Notes: generated from the sequence alone by a model not told the origin. DNA of 36,690 bases from Armatimonadota bacterium (GCA_016868955.1 VGFF01000002.1:1-36690), one strand, 5' to 3'; counted from the first letter of the stretch, positions 14,527 to 21,449 are shown. Translations and numbers: made by a program.

Positions 14527-15510
14527 CTAGAACTTCCGCAAGAACCGCACATCGTTGTCCCAGAACAAGCGCAGGTCCGGGATCCGATGGCGGACCATCG
14601 CCGGGCGCTCGACGCCCCAACCGAACGCCAGCGCCGCGTACCGCTCGGGGTCGATCCCGGCCGCCTCCAAGACGTGCGGGTGGAACATGCCGCAGCCGCC
14701 CATCTCCAACCATCGCCCGCGAAACCGCACCGCCGTCTCGGCGCTCGGTTCGGTGAACGGAAAGTAGGAAGGCGTCAACCGCGTCTTCGTCTCCGGCCCG
14801 AAGAGCTGCCGCGCGAACTCCGACAGAATCCCCTTCAGGTCGGAGAATCGGATGTTCTCGTCGACGACGAACCCGTCGACTTGATGGAAGACCGGCATAT
14901 GGGTCGCGTCGATCAAGTCACGCCGATAGCAACGGCCCACGGTCACGACGCGCATCGGCGGACGCCGTTCCATCATGACGTGCGTATCGACGCTCGTCGT
15001 GTGCGTACGCAGCAGGTGCGTGGCGTCGAGGTAGAAGCAATCTTGCGCGTCGCGCGCCGGATGGTCCTCCGCGAAGTTGAGACGCCGGAAGTTGTGGTCT
15101 TCGTCCTCGATCTCCGGGCCCTCGGCGACGTCGAATCCCATGGATCGGAAGATGTCGACGACCTCGACCAGCAGACTGCCGAGCACGTGCGGACGTCCGA
15201 CGTGCGGGCGCCGGCCCGGCAGCGTCACGTCGAGCGCCTCCTCGCGCAGCGCAGCGTCGCGCGCCGCGACGACGACTTCCGCGGCGCGCGATCCGATCAA
15301 CGTCTCCAGGGCCGCCTTCGCGTCATTGAGGGTCTTCCCGGCGGCGGCGCGCTCCTCGGCCGGCAACGCGCCCAGGCCGCGCAACAAGGCGCTGAGATCC
15401 CCGGCGCGCCCGAGGAACCGCCGGCGCGCTTCCTCAAGGGCTTCCGGCGACGCAGCCGCGCGAATCGCCGCCTCGGCTTGCGCGCGCACCGCCGCGATCC
15501 GTTCTTGCAT
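14527..15510 (-). CDS. pheS: Phenylalanyl-tRNA synthetase alpha subunit
   Basis: The 327-residue catalytic subunit charges tRNA-Phe together with PheT. It has the N-terminal coiled-coil arm (residues 1-90), then GRPHVLGSLLVEVVDIFRSMGF, EGPEIEDEDHNFRRLNFAEDHPARD (motif 1 area), LRTHTTSVDTHVMM, the motif 2 stretch VTVGRCYRRDLIDATHMPVFHQVDGF, and the motif 3 AFGWGVERPAMVRHRIPDLRLFW. The ATG at 15508-15510 follows a GAGGAGGAG ribosome binding site, so the longer open frame (nine extra residues) is rejected. The gene is preceded by a T-box leader, so expression should rise when uncharged tRNA-Phe accumulates. Product, subunit order and neighbours match the usual bacterial pheST operon. Confidence 0.97.
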   Translation of the reverse strand: MQERIAAVRAQAEAAIRAAASPEALEEARRRFLGRAGDLSALLRGLGALPAEERAAAGKTLNDAKAALETLIGSRAAEVVVAARDAALREEALDVTLPGRRPHVGRPHVLGSLLVEVVDIFRSMGFDVAEGPEIEDEDHNFRRLNFAEDHPARDAQDCFYLDATHLLRTHTTSVDTHVMMERRPPMRVVTVGRCYRRDLIDATHMPVFHQVDGFVVDENIRFSDLKGILSEFARQLFGPETKTRLTPSYFPFTEPSAETAVRFRGRWLEMGGCGMFHPHVLEAAGIDPERYAALAFGWGVERPAMVRHRIPDLRLFWDNDVRFLRKF

Positions 15511-15577
15511 GCCACTCTCCTCCTCGGTTCGTCGGCGCAAACACGCGAACGCTTCCTATGGCCCGCGCACACGCCGG

Positions 15578-15614
15578 AAAACAAATACGCCCCCGTCGAC
15601 AAGGACGGAGGCGC
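15578..15614 (-). terminator. Intrinsic terminator of the pheST T-box
   Basis: A stem pairs CGCCTCCGTC with GACGGGGGCG (ten pairs, one G-U) around a short loop, followed by TATTTGTTTT. The 5' side lies next to the conserved T-box core, so antiterminator and terminator can be mutually exclusive, the standard T-box switch. Confidence 0.9.
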
Positions 15615-15846
15615 GTTCCGTGGTACCACCTTGGTTTCGCGGCGTCAGCGTGACCCCGCCGCGACCCTCTGGATTTCCCGTTCACGGGGGACAGGCGGCG
15701 ACGACTACCGACGCCCGCGGGCGCGTTCACCGTCGCGGCTCGGGAGCGAACTTCAACGGTCAGGCCGCGAACGAGGCTCGCAGTCTCGGCCTCGTCTCCC
15801 TGGCGCCGCGCAACCGTTTACTCTCTCCCTCTTCGCCGTATGCACA
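15578..15846 (-). promoter_or_regulatory. T-box riboswitch leader of pheST, specifier UUC (Phe)
   Basis: On the minus strand the region carries the T-box core AAGGTGGTACCACGG (15632-15618). Its UGGU bulge would pair with the NCCA end of uncharged tRNA; U opposite the discriminator fits tRNA-Phe (A73). In stem I, AGGGAG-AGAGTA-AACGG pairs with CCGTT-GAAG-TTC-GCTCCC. That places the S-turn AGUA opposite GAA and exposes the codon UUC (15750-15748) as specifier. An intrinsic terminator follows at 15614-15578. Uncharged tRNA-Phe should stabilise the antiterminator and allow pheST transcription. Confidence 0.95.
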
Positions 15847-15851
15847 GGCGG

Positions 15852-15857
15852 AGTATA
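15852..15857 (-). promoter_or_regulatory. Probable -10 element of the pheST promoter
   Basis: The minus strand reads TATACT, five of six consensus bases, in the 44-base gap between the RNA methyltransferase stop (15891) and the T-box leader. A start site about seven bases downstream would begin the leader just before stem I. I see no good -35 hexamer 16-18 bases upstream, so the promoter may be weak or the -35 degenerate. Confidence 0.6.
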
Positions 15858-15890
15858 ACAGACGCCGGCATCGCCGCCGGTCGCGGACGT

Positions 15891-16670
15891 CTACGGGGCG
15901 CCCGCAGGGCGGTCCAGGCGCCGTGCCTCGTAAAGGACCACCGCGGCCGCCGCGAACACGTTGAGCGACTCGGCGCGACCGAAGACGGGTACGCGGATCC
16001 GGCTTGCGCCCGACCACGCGTGCTTGGGCCCGTGCGCTTCGCTGCCGAAGACGAGAGCGATCGGCGGCGCGTAGTCGACGTCACGATAGTCGGCGGCGCC
16101 GCTGGCGTCCGCCACGTAAACGCGCTCGACGCGCAGGACCTCGGCTTCCGATCCGTCGAGGATCGGCAGGGAGAGGACCGACCCGGCGCTGGCCCGGAGC
16201 GCTTTCGGGTTGTACGGATCGACGGAATCGGCCATCAGGACGACGCCGTCGAACCCGGCCGCGTCCGCCGTGCGAATCAGCGTTCCGAGGTTCCCGGGAT
16301 CGGCGATCCCGTCGCAGACGACGAGCCGGCGCCACGATCGTTCTCGCAGCGGCCGCCGCGACGGCAGCCGCACGACCGCCGCCAGCGGCGGCGGCGACGC
16401 GACGTCACCGATCGCACGCAGCACGCGCCCCGAGACCTCGATCCGGCGCGCCCCTGAACCGACGGCGCGCGCCGCTAGCGCTTCGTCGTCCGCGTCGGCG
16501 GCGGCGGCATGGACGAGGATCTCCTCCACCGGCGCGCCCGCGCGGAGCGCGGCGTCGATCAACCGCGCCGTCGGCAGCACCGCGCGCCCTTGCGCCTGCC
16601 GCTCGGCCGCGCGCGCCAACGTGCACAGCGCCTTGATGTGCGGATGGTGCGGGCTCTCGATCGTCGCCAA
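15891..16670 (-). CDS. TrmH/SpoU-family RNA 2'-O-methyltransferase (YsgA-like)
   Basis: The 259-residue SPOUT methyltransferase has an N-terminal substrate-binding domain (about 1-100) and a C-terminal knotted domain. The SAM motifs are VCDGIADPGNLGTLIRTADAAGFDGVVL (motif 1), IALVFGSEAHGPKH (motif 2) and IRVPVFGRAESLNVFAAAAVVLYEARR (motif 3). Such enzymes methylate ribose 2'-OH in 23S rRNA or tRNA using S-adenosylmethionine; the target base here is not decided by sequence. The family commonly sits between rplT and pheS, as here. I choose the TTG at 16670, which gives the family-like start MATIESPHHPHIKAL and has a GAGGAGAGG ribosome binding site. The open frame continues 16 residues upstream without a better start. 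Confidence 0.93.
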   Translation of the reverse strand: MATIESPHHPHIKALCTLARAAERQAQGRAVLPTARLIDAALRAGAPVEEILVHAAAADADDEALAARAVGSGARRIEVSGRVLRAIGDVASPPPLAAVVRLPSRRPLRERSWRRLVVCDGIADPGNLGTLIRTADAAGFDGVVLMADSVDPYNPKALRASAGSVLSLPILDGSEAEVLRVERVYVADASGAADYRDVDYAPPIALVFGSEAHGPKHAWSGASRIRVPVFGRAESLNVFAAAAVVLYEARRLDRPAGAP

Positions 16671-16704
16671 CGCGACAACCTCTCCTCGAAGTCGGGAAAC
16701 GAAA

Positions 16705-16731
16705 CGGCGGTCCGGCATGGCCGGACCGCCG
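16705..16731 (-). terminator. GC-rich hairpin after rplT, possible terminator or processing site
   Basis: Perfect 12-base arms (16705-16716 and 16720-16731) enclose a 3-base loop in the gap between the rplT stop and the RNA methyltransferase start. On the minus strand it is followed by GTTTCGTTT, a broken T-rich stretch, so termination would be partial at best. Confidence 0.6.
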
Positions 16732-16756
16732 CCTCCACGTTAGCGCTCTGCGCCGT

Positions 16757-17116
16757 CTACGCGGACGGACCGACCTGCGCCCGCCGCACGATCTCGGCGA
16801 ACGCCGCGTCGTCGCGGACCGCGAGGTCGGCCAGGACCTTTCGATTGATCTCCACACCCTGATTGCGCAATCCGTTCATCAACCGACTGTACGACGTCCC
16901 ATGCGATCGCGCCGCCGCGTTGATGCGGACGATCCAAAGGCACCGGAAGTCGCGCTTGCGAATGCGTCGGTCGCGATACGCCTGCGCGAGCGCTCGCATG
17001 ACGTATTGATTCGCGAGCTTGAACCAGCGGCTCTTCTTCCCCCAGTAGCCCTTGGCGAGCTTGAGGATCTTCTTGTGACGCGCACGCGACGTCGTTCCTC
17101 GCTTCACCCTCGGCAT
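16757..17116 (-). CDS. rplT: 50S ribosomal protein L20
   Basis: The 119-residue product is a full-length L20, with the expected lysine/arginine-rich N-terminal extension (MPRVKRGTTSRARHKKILK), the GYWGKKSRWFKLANQYVMRAL helix region, RKRDFRCLWIVRINAAAR, and the globular end with SYSRLMNGLRNQGVEINRKVLADLAVRD. L20 binds 23S rRNA early in 50S assembly. In several bacteria it also represses its own operon by binding the leader or intergenic mRNA. It starts at the ATG at 17116. The 60-base gap from rpmI contains a strong stem-loop (listed separately). The infC-rpmI-rplT order is the conserved bacterial operon. Confidence 0.98.
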   Translation of the reverse strand: MPRVKRGTTSRARHKKILKLAKGYWGKKSRWFKLANQYVMRALAQAYRDRRIRKRDFRCLWIVRINAAARSHGTSYSRLMNGLRNQGVEINRKVLADLAVRDDAAFAEIVRRAQVGPSA

Positions 17117-17139
17117 CGTTGATCACCCCTGCTGTTCAC

Positions 17140-17167
17140 CGTGGCTCGCCGTCGGCGGCGAGCCACG
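17140..17167 (-). promoter_or_regulatory. Stem-loop in the rpmI-rplT gap
   Basis: Twelve-base perfect arms (17140-17151 and 17156-17167) around a four-base loop lie directly after the rpmI stop and about 23 bases before the rplT start codon. No T run follows, so it is not a terminator. It could be an RNA processing or stability element, or a site for L20 autoregulation. That role is inference. Confidence 0.6.
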
Positions 17168-17176
17168 CCGGCCGTT

Positions 17177-17380
17177 CTACTTCTTGTTGTAGGGAAGGAG
17201 CTTCTCGATCCGATCGGTGTCCGCCGGCGCGACCGCGATCGAAACGCGAAGGCTGCGACGCTGGCGCAACGTCTTCGCTTCCTTCAGGTGGGCACCGCCC
17301 TGCTTTCCGCGCCGCAGCTTGCCGGTACCCGTCGTCTTGATGCGCTTGCGTAGCCCTTGATGCGTCTTGACCTTCGGCAT
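17177..17380 (-). CDS. rpmI: 50S ribosomal protein L35
   Basis: The 67-residue product has the L35 signature MPKVKTHQGLRKRIKTTGTGKLRRGKQGGAHL and ends DRIEKLLPY plus NKK, like relatives. The middle (EAKTLRQRRSLRVSIAVAPADTD) is less lysine-rich than in model species but keeps the length. The ATG at 17378-17380 starts the conserved MPK; an open frame continues upstream of it, overlapping infC, and is not used. The gene lies 11 bases after infC in the usual operon. Confidence 0.97.
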   Translation of the reverse strand: MPKVKTHQGLRKRIKTTGTGKLRRGKQGGAHLKEAKTLRQRRSLRVSIAVAPADTDRIEKLLPYNKK

Positions 17381-17391
17381 AGGTTCCTCGC

Positions 17392-17934
17392 TTACTTCTT
17401 CGGATTCAACACCATCACCATGTTGCGGCCTTCCATCATCGGCGGGCGGTCCACCGCGGCGACTTCGGCCACGTACTCGGCGAGCCGATCGAGGATCAAC
17501 CGGCCGAGCTCGGGGTGAGCGTTCTCGCGGCCACGGAACCACATCTCGATCTTGACCTTGTGACCTTCCTCTAAGAACACGTAAATCATCTTGGATTTGG
17601 TCTGGAAGTCGTGCGCGCCGATCTTCGGTGTCAGCCGGATGCGCTTGATCTCCGACGATCGCGCCTTCTTCTGCGCGGCCCGGTCGCGCTTGCGCTGCTC
17701 GTACTTGAACCGCCCGTAGTCCATGATCTTGACGACGGGCGGGTTCGCTTGCGACGCGACCTCGACGAGATCGAGCGCGGCTGCCCGCGCCTTCTCCAGC
17801 GCTTCGGCCGTGGCGACCACGCCGATCTGCTCGCCCTCCGGGCCGATCAGCCGGACCTCCCGCACGCGGATCTTTTCGTTGATGCGGACACGTTCTGTGG
17901 CTCGCGAATCGCGATCTATGCTACCTACCCCCAA
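17392..17934 (-). CDS. infC: Translation initiation factor IF-3
   Basis: The product has the IF-3N domain (RVRINEKIRVREVRLIGPEGEQIGVV), the lysine-rich linker helix (KYEQRKRDRAAQKKAR) and the IF-3C domain (EIKRIRLTPKIGAHDFQTKSK through PPMMEGRNMVMVLNPK), about 175-180 residues in all. IF-3 binds the 30S subunit, prevents premature 50S joining and checks the initiator codon. No ATG fits the N-terminus. The candidates are the TTG at 17934 (MGVGSIDRDSR) and an ATA at 17919 (IDRDSRATERV), which has GGGGGTAGG just upstream. Rare start codons are a known feature of infC, used for autoregulation in E. coli. It is first in the infC-rpmI-rplT operon, after a long structured leader. I give the TTG coordinate. 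Confidence 0.96.
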   Translation of the reverse strand: MGVGSIDRDSRATERVRINEKIRVREVRLIGPEGEQIGVVATAEALEKARAAALDLVEVASQANPPVVKIMDYGRFKYEQRKRDRAAQKKARSSEIKRIRLTPKIGAHDFQTKSKMIYVFLEEGHKVKIEMWFRGRENAHPELGRLILDRLAEYVAEVAAVDRPPMMEGRNMVMVLNPKK

Positions 17935-18073
17935 TTGGGCAAAAATGGAAGACGGACAGCGCAGGCCGCCCGTCTCGTCACAGCGAAAGCACCCGACAGA
18001 GGTGCCAGCGATTACCCGGCTGGCAGCCTCGTTGACGCGACCGGGTGAGAAGCAACGCTTCTGCTTTCAAGGC
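17935..18073 (-). ncRNA. Structured 5' leader of infC-rpmI-rplT (L20/IF-3 leader-like)
   Basis: About 140 transcribed, non-coding bases precede infC. Visible structures are AGAAGC/GCTTCT around a three-base loop (18062-18048) and TGCCAGC/GCTGGCA (18025-18019 with 18009-18003). The loop of the second, with CCGGGT (18019-18014), can pair with ACCCGG at 18046-18041, a pseudoknot-like arrangement. AGACGG/CCGTCT (17975-17970 with 17955-17950) is followed by TTCCATTTTT, an attenuator-like hairpin. L20 is known to bind pseudoknotted leaders in other bacteria; here the ligand is inferred. Confidence 0.7.
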
Positions 18074-18079
18074 CGGTAC

Positions 18080-18109
18080 ACGATATCACGCGCCGCGGGG
18101 GGGCGTCAA
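18080..18109 (-). promoter_or_regulatory. Sigma-70-type promoter of infC-rpmI-rplT
   Basis: TTGACG (18109-18104, five of six -35 consensus bases) and TATCGT (18085-18080) are separated by 18 bases, with TGA before the -10 as an extended -10 element. The predicted start site is near 18073, giving a long leader. The region is also upstream of the divergent mlaE on the plus strand. Confidence 0.72.
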
Positions 18110-18163
18110 ACGCGCGGCTCGCACGGCTTCCGGAAGGTCGAGCGGGGGGTGACGCGGATCAAG

Positions 18164-18949
18164 ATGGCCACGAACCATGCGCCGCGAAGAATCCTGGAGC
18201 GGATCGGTGCTACCACCGAACAGCGTCTGGCCGAGGTCGGCGCCGCCGCGCTCGCCACGATCGATGTGCTGCGCTGGGTGTCGCGCGGCGCCATCGAGCC
18301 CCGGCAAACGGTGCGGCAGATGGCACGCGCCGGCCTGGACTCGCTTCCGATCATCCTCCTGACCGGCTTCTTCTCCGGCATGGTCCTCGCGCTGCAGACC
18401 GCAAGCCAGCTCTTGAGCCTCGGCAACGAGGGATTCCTCGGCGGCATCGTGGCAGTAGCGATGGCGCGGGAAGCCGGTCCTGTCTTCGCCGCGATCACGA
18501 TCGCCGCGCGCGTCGGCTCGGGATTCGCGGCCGAGATCAGCATGATGAAGGTCACCGAGCAGGTGGACGCATTGACGGTCATGGCGATCGACCCAGTCCG
18601 TTTCCTCGTCGTCCCGCGCGTCCTGGCGCTGGTGACCATGCTGCCGATGCTCGTGTTGTTGGCCGACATCTCGGGCATGATCGGCGGATACTTCGTCGGC
18701 TTGCCGCGCGGCGTCCCCGGTTCCGTGTTCCTGGACTCCGTGCGCCAGCTCCTCGCCCCGCACGACGTGACGGCGGGATTGATCAAGGCCGCCGTCTTCG
18801 GTCTCGTCGTGTCCATGGTCGCGTGTTACAAGGGGATGGCCGCGAGCGGCGGCGCCGACGGCGTCGGACGTGCGACGACGAGGGCCGTCGTCGCGGCGAT
18901 CTTCTTGATCCTCGTCACCAACTACTTCCTCGATCTCGTGATGTTCTAG
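18164..18949 (+). CDS. mlaE: MlaE-family ABC transporter permease (MCE lipid transport)
   Basis: The roughly 261-residue inner-membrane permease works with an MlaF ATPase and a hexameric MCE protein to move phospholipids between membranes. Recognised blocks are the amphipathic N-terminus with RQTVRQMARAGLDSLPIILLTGFFSGMVLALQ, MAREAGPVFAAITIAARVGSGFAAEISMMKVTEQVDAL (core of the family), and RFLVVPRVLALVTMLPMLVLLADISGMIGGY, with five hydrophobic helices and the C-terminal GVGRATTRAVV. The ATG at 18164 or an in-frame GTG at 18149 could be the start; neither has a clean ribosome binding site. mlaF begins four bases after its stop. It is the first gene of the only plus-strand unit in the window. 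Confidence 0.94.
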   Translation: MATNHAPRRILERIGATTEQRLAEVGAAALATIDVLRWVSRGAIEPRQTVRQMARAGLDSLPIILLTGFFSGMVLALQTASQLLSLGNEGFLGGIVAVAMAREAGPVFAAITIAARVGSGFAAEISMMKVTEQVDALTVMAIDPVRFLVVPRVLALVTMLPMLVLLADISGMIGGYFVGLPRGVPGSVFLDSVRQLLAPHDVTAGLIKAAVFGLVVSMVACYKGMAASGGADGVGRATTRAVVAAIFLILVTNYFLDLVMF

Positions 18950-18952
18950 CGC

Positions 18953-19777
18953 ATGCGGAGCCCCGCCGCCGTCCGGCATGCGGACGTGGCGATCACCGGC
19001 CGGATCGAGGTCCGCGATCTGCGGAAGCGGATCGGCGACAAGGACGTGCTGCGCGGCGTATCCCTCACGGTCGAAGCCGCGGAAACGGTCGTCATCCTCG
19101 GTCCCAGCGGCTGCGGCAAGAGCGTCTTGCTAAAGCACCTCGTCGGATTGCTCCGACCGGACACCGGCGAGGTCCGCTACGACGGCCACTCGCTGGCGGC
19201 GCTGTCGGAAGGCGCGATGGAGGCGTTGCGTACGCAAATCGGGATGGCTTTCCAGAGCTCGGCGCTCTTCGACTCGCTGACCGTCGCCGACAACGTGGCG
19301 TTTCCGCTGCACCGCCATCGCCACCTCGAGGAAACCGCGATCGAGCGGATCGTCGCCGAGAAGCTCGAACAGGTCGGGCTGGCAGGAACCGAACGGCTGA
19401 TGCCGGAGGAGCTCAGCAACGGCATGCGCAAGCGCGTTGGCATCGCGCGGGCATTGGCCCTGAATCCCAAGGTAATCTTCTATGATGAACCCACGGCCGG
19501 CCTCGATCCGGTGACGGCAAGAACCGTGGACGGAGTGCTGAAACGGGTGCAGCGAGACATGCACTCGACCGCCATCGTGGTTACGCACGACCTCATGACG
19601 GCGTTCTCGGTCGCCGACCGGATCGCCGTCATGCAGTCCGGCGCGTTCGTCGAGCTCGGAACGCCCGAAGCGATCGAGGCGTCCGAGGACGAAGCCGTCG
19701 TCGAGTACCTGCGCACCGGCGTCCCGCGCCGCCCTCGGGACGCCGGCAATACGACAGGCCCGGAGGCCGGACGATGA
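18953..19777 (+). CDS. mlaF: MlaF-family ABC transporter ATP-binding protein
   Basis: The 274-residue ATPase of the MCE lipid transporter shows Walker A GPSGCGKS near residues 50-57, the Q-loop in GMAFQSSALFDSLTVADNVAFPL (the FQSSALFDSLTV form is typical of MlaF), and the signature LSNGMRKRVGIARAL. The GMRKR in place of GQ-type wording is also typical of this subfamily. Walker B is VIFYDEPTAGLDPVT, and the H-loop is VVTHDL. The C-terminal tail is about 25 residues longer than the nucleotide-binding core needs. It starts at the ATG at 18953 and overlaps mlaD by four bases (ATGA). No MlaB-like STAS protein is encoded next to it. Confidence 0.95.
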   Translation: MRSPAAVRHADVAITGRIEVRDLRKRIGDKDVLRGVSLTVEAAETVVILGPSGCGKSVLLKHLVGLLRPDTGEVRYDGHSLAALSEGAMEALRTQIGMAFQSSALFDSLTVADNVAFPLHRHRHLEETAIERIVAEKLEQVGLAGTERLMPEELSNGMRKRVGIARALALNPKVIFYDEPTAGLDPVTARTVDGVLKRVQRDMHSTAIVVTHDLMTAFSVADRIAVMQSGAFVELGTPEAIEASEDEAVVEYLRTGVPRRPRDAGNTTGPEAGR

Positions 19778-21141
19778 GAACGGAAGCGAAGATCGGCTTC
19801 TTCGTCGTGATCGCGGTGATCCTCTTCCTTGGACTGTTCGCGTTCCTCGGTCGAGGTCTGCTCCAAGAGCCGGGTTACCGTCTGGACATCCTGTTCGCGA
19901 ACGGCGAGGGCACCGCGCCCGGCGCACCGGTCACGATGGCGGGCGTGCAGATCGGCACGATCCGGTCGATATCTCTGACTGCCGACAACCAAGTGCTCGT
20001 CGTCGCGCGCGTCCGCCCCGGCGTCGAGATCCCCGTCGGGTCCCGGTTTCTCATCGGTTCGACGACGCTGCTCGGCGGGCGCACCGTGCAGATCGTGCCG
20101 GGCACGCCGATCCGCGGCTACTATAGCGCCGGCGCCCGCATCCGCGGCGAGGTGCCGCCGACGATCGGCCAGCTCTTCGAACGCGTCGCCCTCGTCGCCG
20201 ACGACCTTCGCGACGCGATCGCCGACGCGCGCGTCGTGTTGAACACCACCAATCGCGCCGTCGAATTGGTCGGGCGAACGATCGACTCCGTGAACGCCTT
20301 GGCCAGCGACGAACGCCTGCGCAGGTCGCTGCTGCGCAGCGTGCAAAACGTCGAAGCCGCGACGGCCCGCTTCGATCGGATCGTCTCGTGGACGGGCGCG
20401 CCCGTCCACGAGACCGCCGAGAACTTCCGCGTCATGTCGCGGGACCTGGCCGCTCTGGCGGCTCAGCTGCAGCGATTCGGAGATTCGGTCGTCGGCGACG
20501 GCGAGGTATCGCGCCAGATCCGCACGACGGTGACGTCGATCGAGTCGACGGCGCGGCGCATCGACGAGATGACGCGCACGCTGCAGGCAGGCCTGATCAA
20601 TGAGAAGCAGATGGGCGAGGTACGGGGGCTCATCGCCGACACTCGCAAGACCGTGCAGCAGGCCGGCGAGACGTTGAAGCAAGCCGACACGGCGATCGAT
20701 CAGGTCGCCGGCGTGGTCCGGCACACGACGACAGCGATCCCCATGTTGCCGAGCCTGCGGTTCACGTACGAGCTGTGGTGGGACAGCGCCAGCGCCCTAC
20801 GGCACGACATCGACGTCTGGGGCGCACGCGGTCAGCCGCGCTACTACCGGTTCGGGATCCACGACCTCGGGCGCGGGAACTTGCTGCAGGTCCAAGCCGG
20901 ATTCCGGCTGGACGATGCGCTCGGATGGCGGCTCGGCATCGTCGACTCGCAAGTGGGCATCGGCCTGGACTACCAACTCGCGCCGCGGTGGACGACCATT
21001 TTGGACTTGTACAACTTCAACCGCCTGACGCTGAACTTCGCTTCGTTCTACGAGTTCCAGCAAGGGTTCTCGCTGTCGCTGCACGTGCGCAACATCCTCA
21101 TCGCGCCGAGCGTCGGCGTCGGGCTGCAGTACCGCTACTAG
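19774..21141 (+). CDS. mlaD: MlaD-family MCE protein with beta-rich C-terminal extension
   Basis: The 455-residue protein starts with a single transmembrane helix (residues 7-30, KIGFFVVIAVILFLGLFAFL). An MCE domain at about 36-115 follows (GEGTAPGAPVTMAGVQIGTI, GSRFLIGSTTLLGGRTVQI), then a long amphipathic coiled-coil region (about 130-310) that would extend across the periplasm. Residues about 320-455 are unusual: alternating polar and aromatic segments (for example PRYYRFGIHDLGRG, RWTTILDLYNFNRLTLNFASF) ending in GLQYRY with a terminal tyrosine, like outer-membrane beta strands. E. coli MlaD is only about 183 residues and lacks this. The protein may bridge both membranes; this is inference. 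It is the last gene of mlaEFD. Confidence 0.9.
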   Translation: MRTEAKIGFFVVIAVILFLGLFAFLGRGLLQEPGYRLDILFANGEGTAPGAPVTMAGVQIGTIRSISLTADNQVLVVARVRPGVEIPVGSRFLIGSTTLLGGRTVQIVPGTPIRGYYSAGARIRGEVPPTIGQLFERVALVADDLRDAIADARVVLNTTNRAVELVGRTIDSVNALASDERLRRSLLRSVQNVEAATARFDRIVSWTGAPVHETAENFRVMSRDLAALAAQLQRFGDSVVGDGEVSRQIRTTVTSIESTARRIDEMTRTLQAGLINEKQMGEVRGLIADTRKTVQQAGETLKQADTAIDQVAGVVRHTTTAIPMLPSLRFTYELWWDSASALRHDIDVWGARGQPRYYRFGIHDLGRGNLLQVQAGFRLDDALGWRLGIVDSQVGIGLDYQLAPRWTTILDLYNFNRLTLNFASFYEFQQGFSLSLHVRNILIAPSVGVGLQYRY

Positions 21142-21160
21142 CCGGGCAGGCGGCGCAGCG

Positions 21161-21199
21161 AAAAAACGCGACGGCCCCGCGTTGCCGCGGGGCCGTCGC
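21161..21199 (-). terminator. Strong intrinsic terminator between convergent mlaD and the mini-histone gene
   Basis: Perfect 14-base arms (21168-21181 and 21186-21199) enclose a TTGC loop. On the minus strand the stem is followed by GTTTTTTCGC, a good T tract, so it ends the small lysine-rich gene. On the plus strand the hairpin lies 26 bases after the mlaD stop without a T tract, so it may also slow transcription from that side. Confidence 0.9.
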
Positions 21200-21223
21200 A
21201 ACCGATCCGTCAGGAAGAAGGTG

Positions 21224-21321
21224 TTACTTCTTCTTCTTGGCGGGGGCCTTCTTCGCCGTCGTCTTCTTGGCGGAGGTGGACTTCTTGCGGGGGCCTTCTT
21301 GGCCGCCTTCTTCATCGCCAT
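21224..21321 (-). pseudogene. Very small lysine/alanine-rich histone H1-like gene with apparent one-base frameshift
   Basis: The ATG at 21321 is preceded by AAAGGAGG with ideal spacing, and the gene ends just before a strong terminator, so it looks like a real transcription and translation unit. The first frame gives MAMKKAAKKAPA, then turns into an arginine/proline-rich run with no nearby stop. Inserting one base after GCCCCCGC near 21286 restores KKSTSAKKTTAKKAPAKKKK and a TAA at 21226-21224, a 32-residue protein resembling bacterial H1-like DNA-binding tails. The later copy of the same motif reads GCCCCCGCCAAG, one C longer, which supports a single-base loss. The 98-base span is one short of 33 codons. 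It could be a sequencing error, a true mutation, or programmed frameshifting. Confidence 0.72.
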
Positions 21322-21449
21322 GGCTCGGTTCCTCCTTTCAACAAGATTGATTGATCTTTTACGCTACAGTAAGCAAATTTCCTGCTCCTCGCGCAAAAAC
21401 TTTTATTTGCCACCTCGAAATTCGCCCGGTCACTGTCGCGGGACTCGAT
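21322..21449 (-). promoter_or_regulatory. AT-rich gap upstream of the mini-histone gene
   Basis: This 128-base gap is clearly more AT-rich than its surroundings, including AAATAAAAGTTTTTG and GTAAAAGATCAATC on the minus strand. It probably holds the promoter of the small lysine-rich gene. I cannot fix -35 and -10 hexamers with confidence. No other gene is visible in it. Confidence 0.4.
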
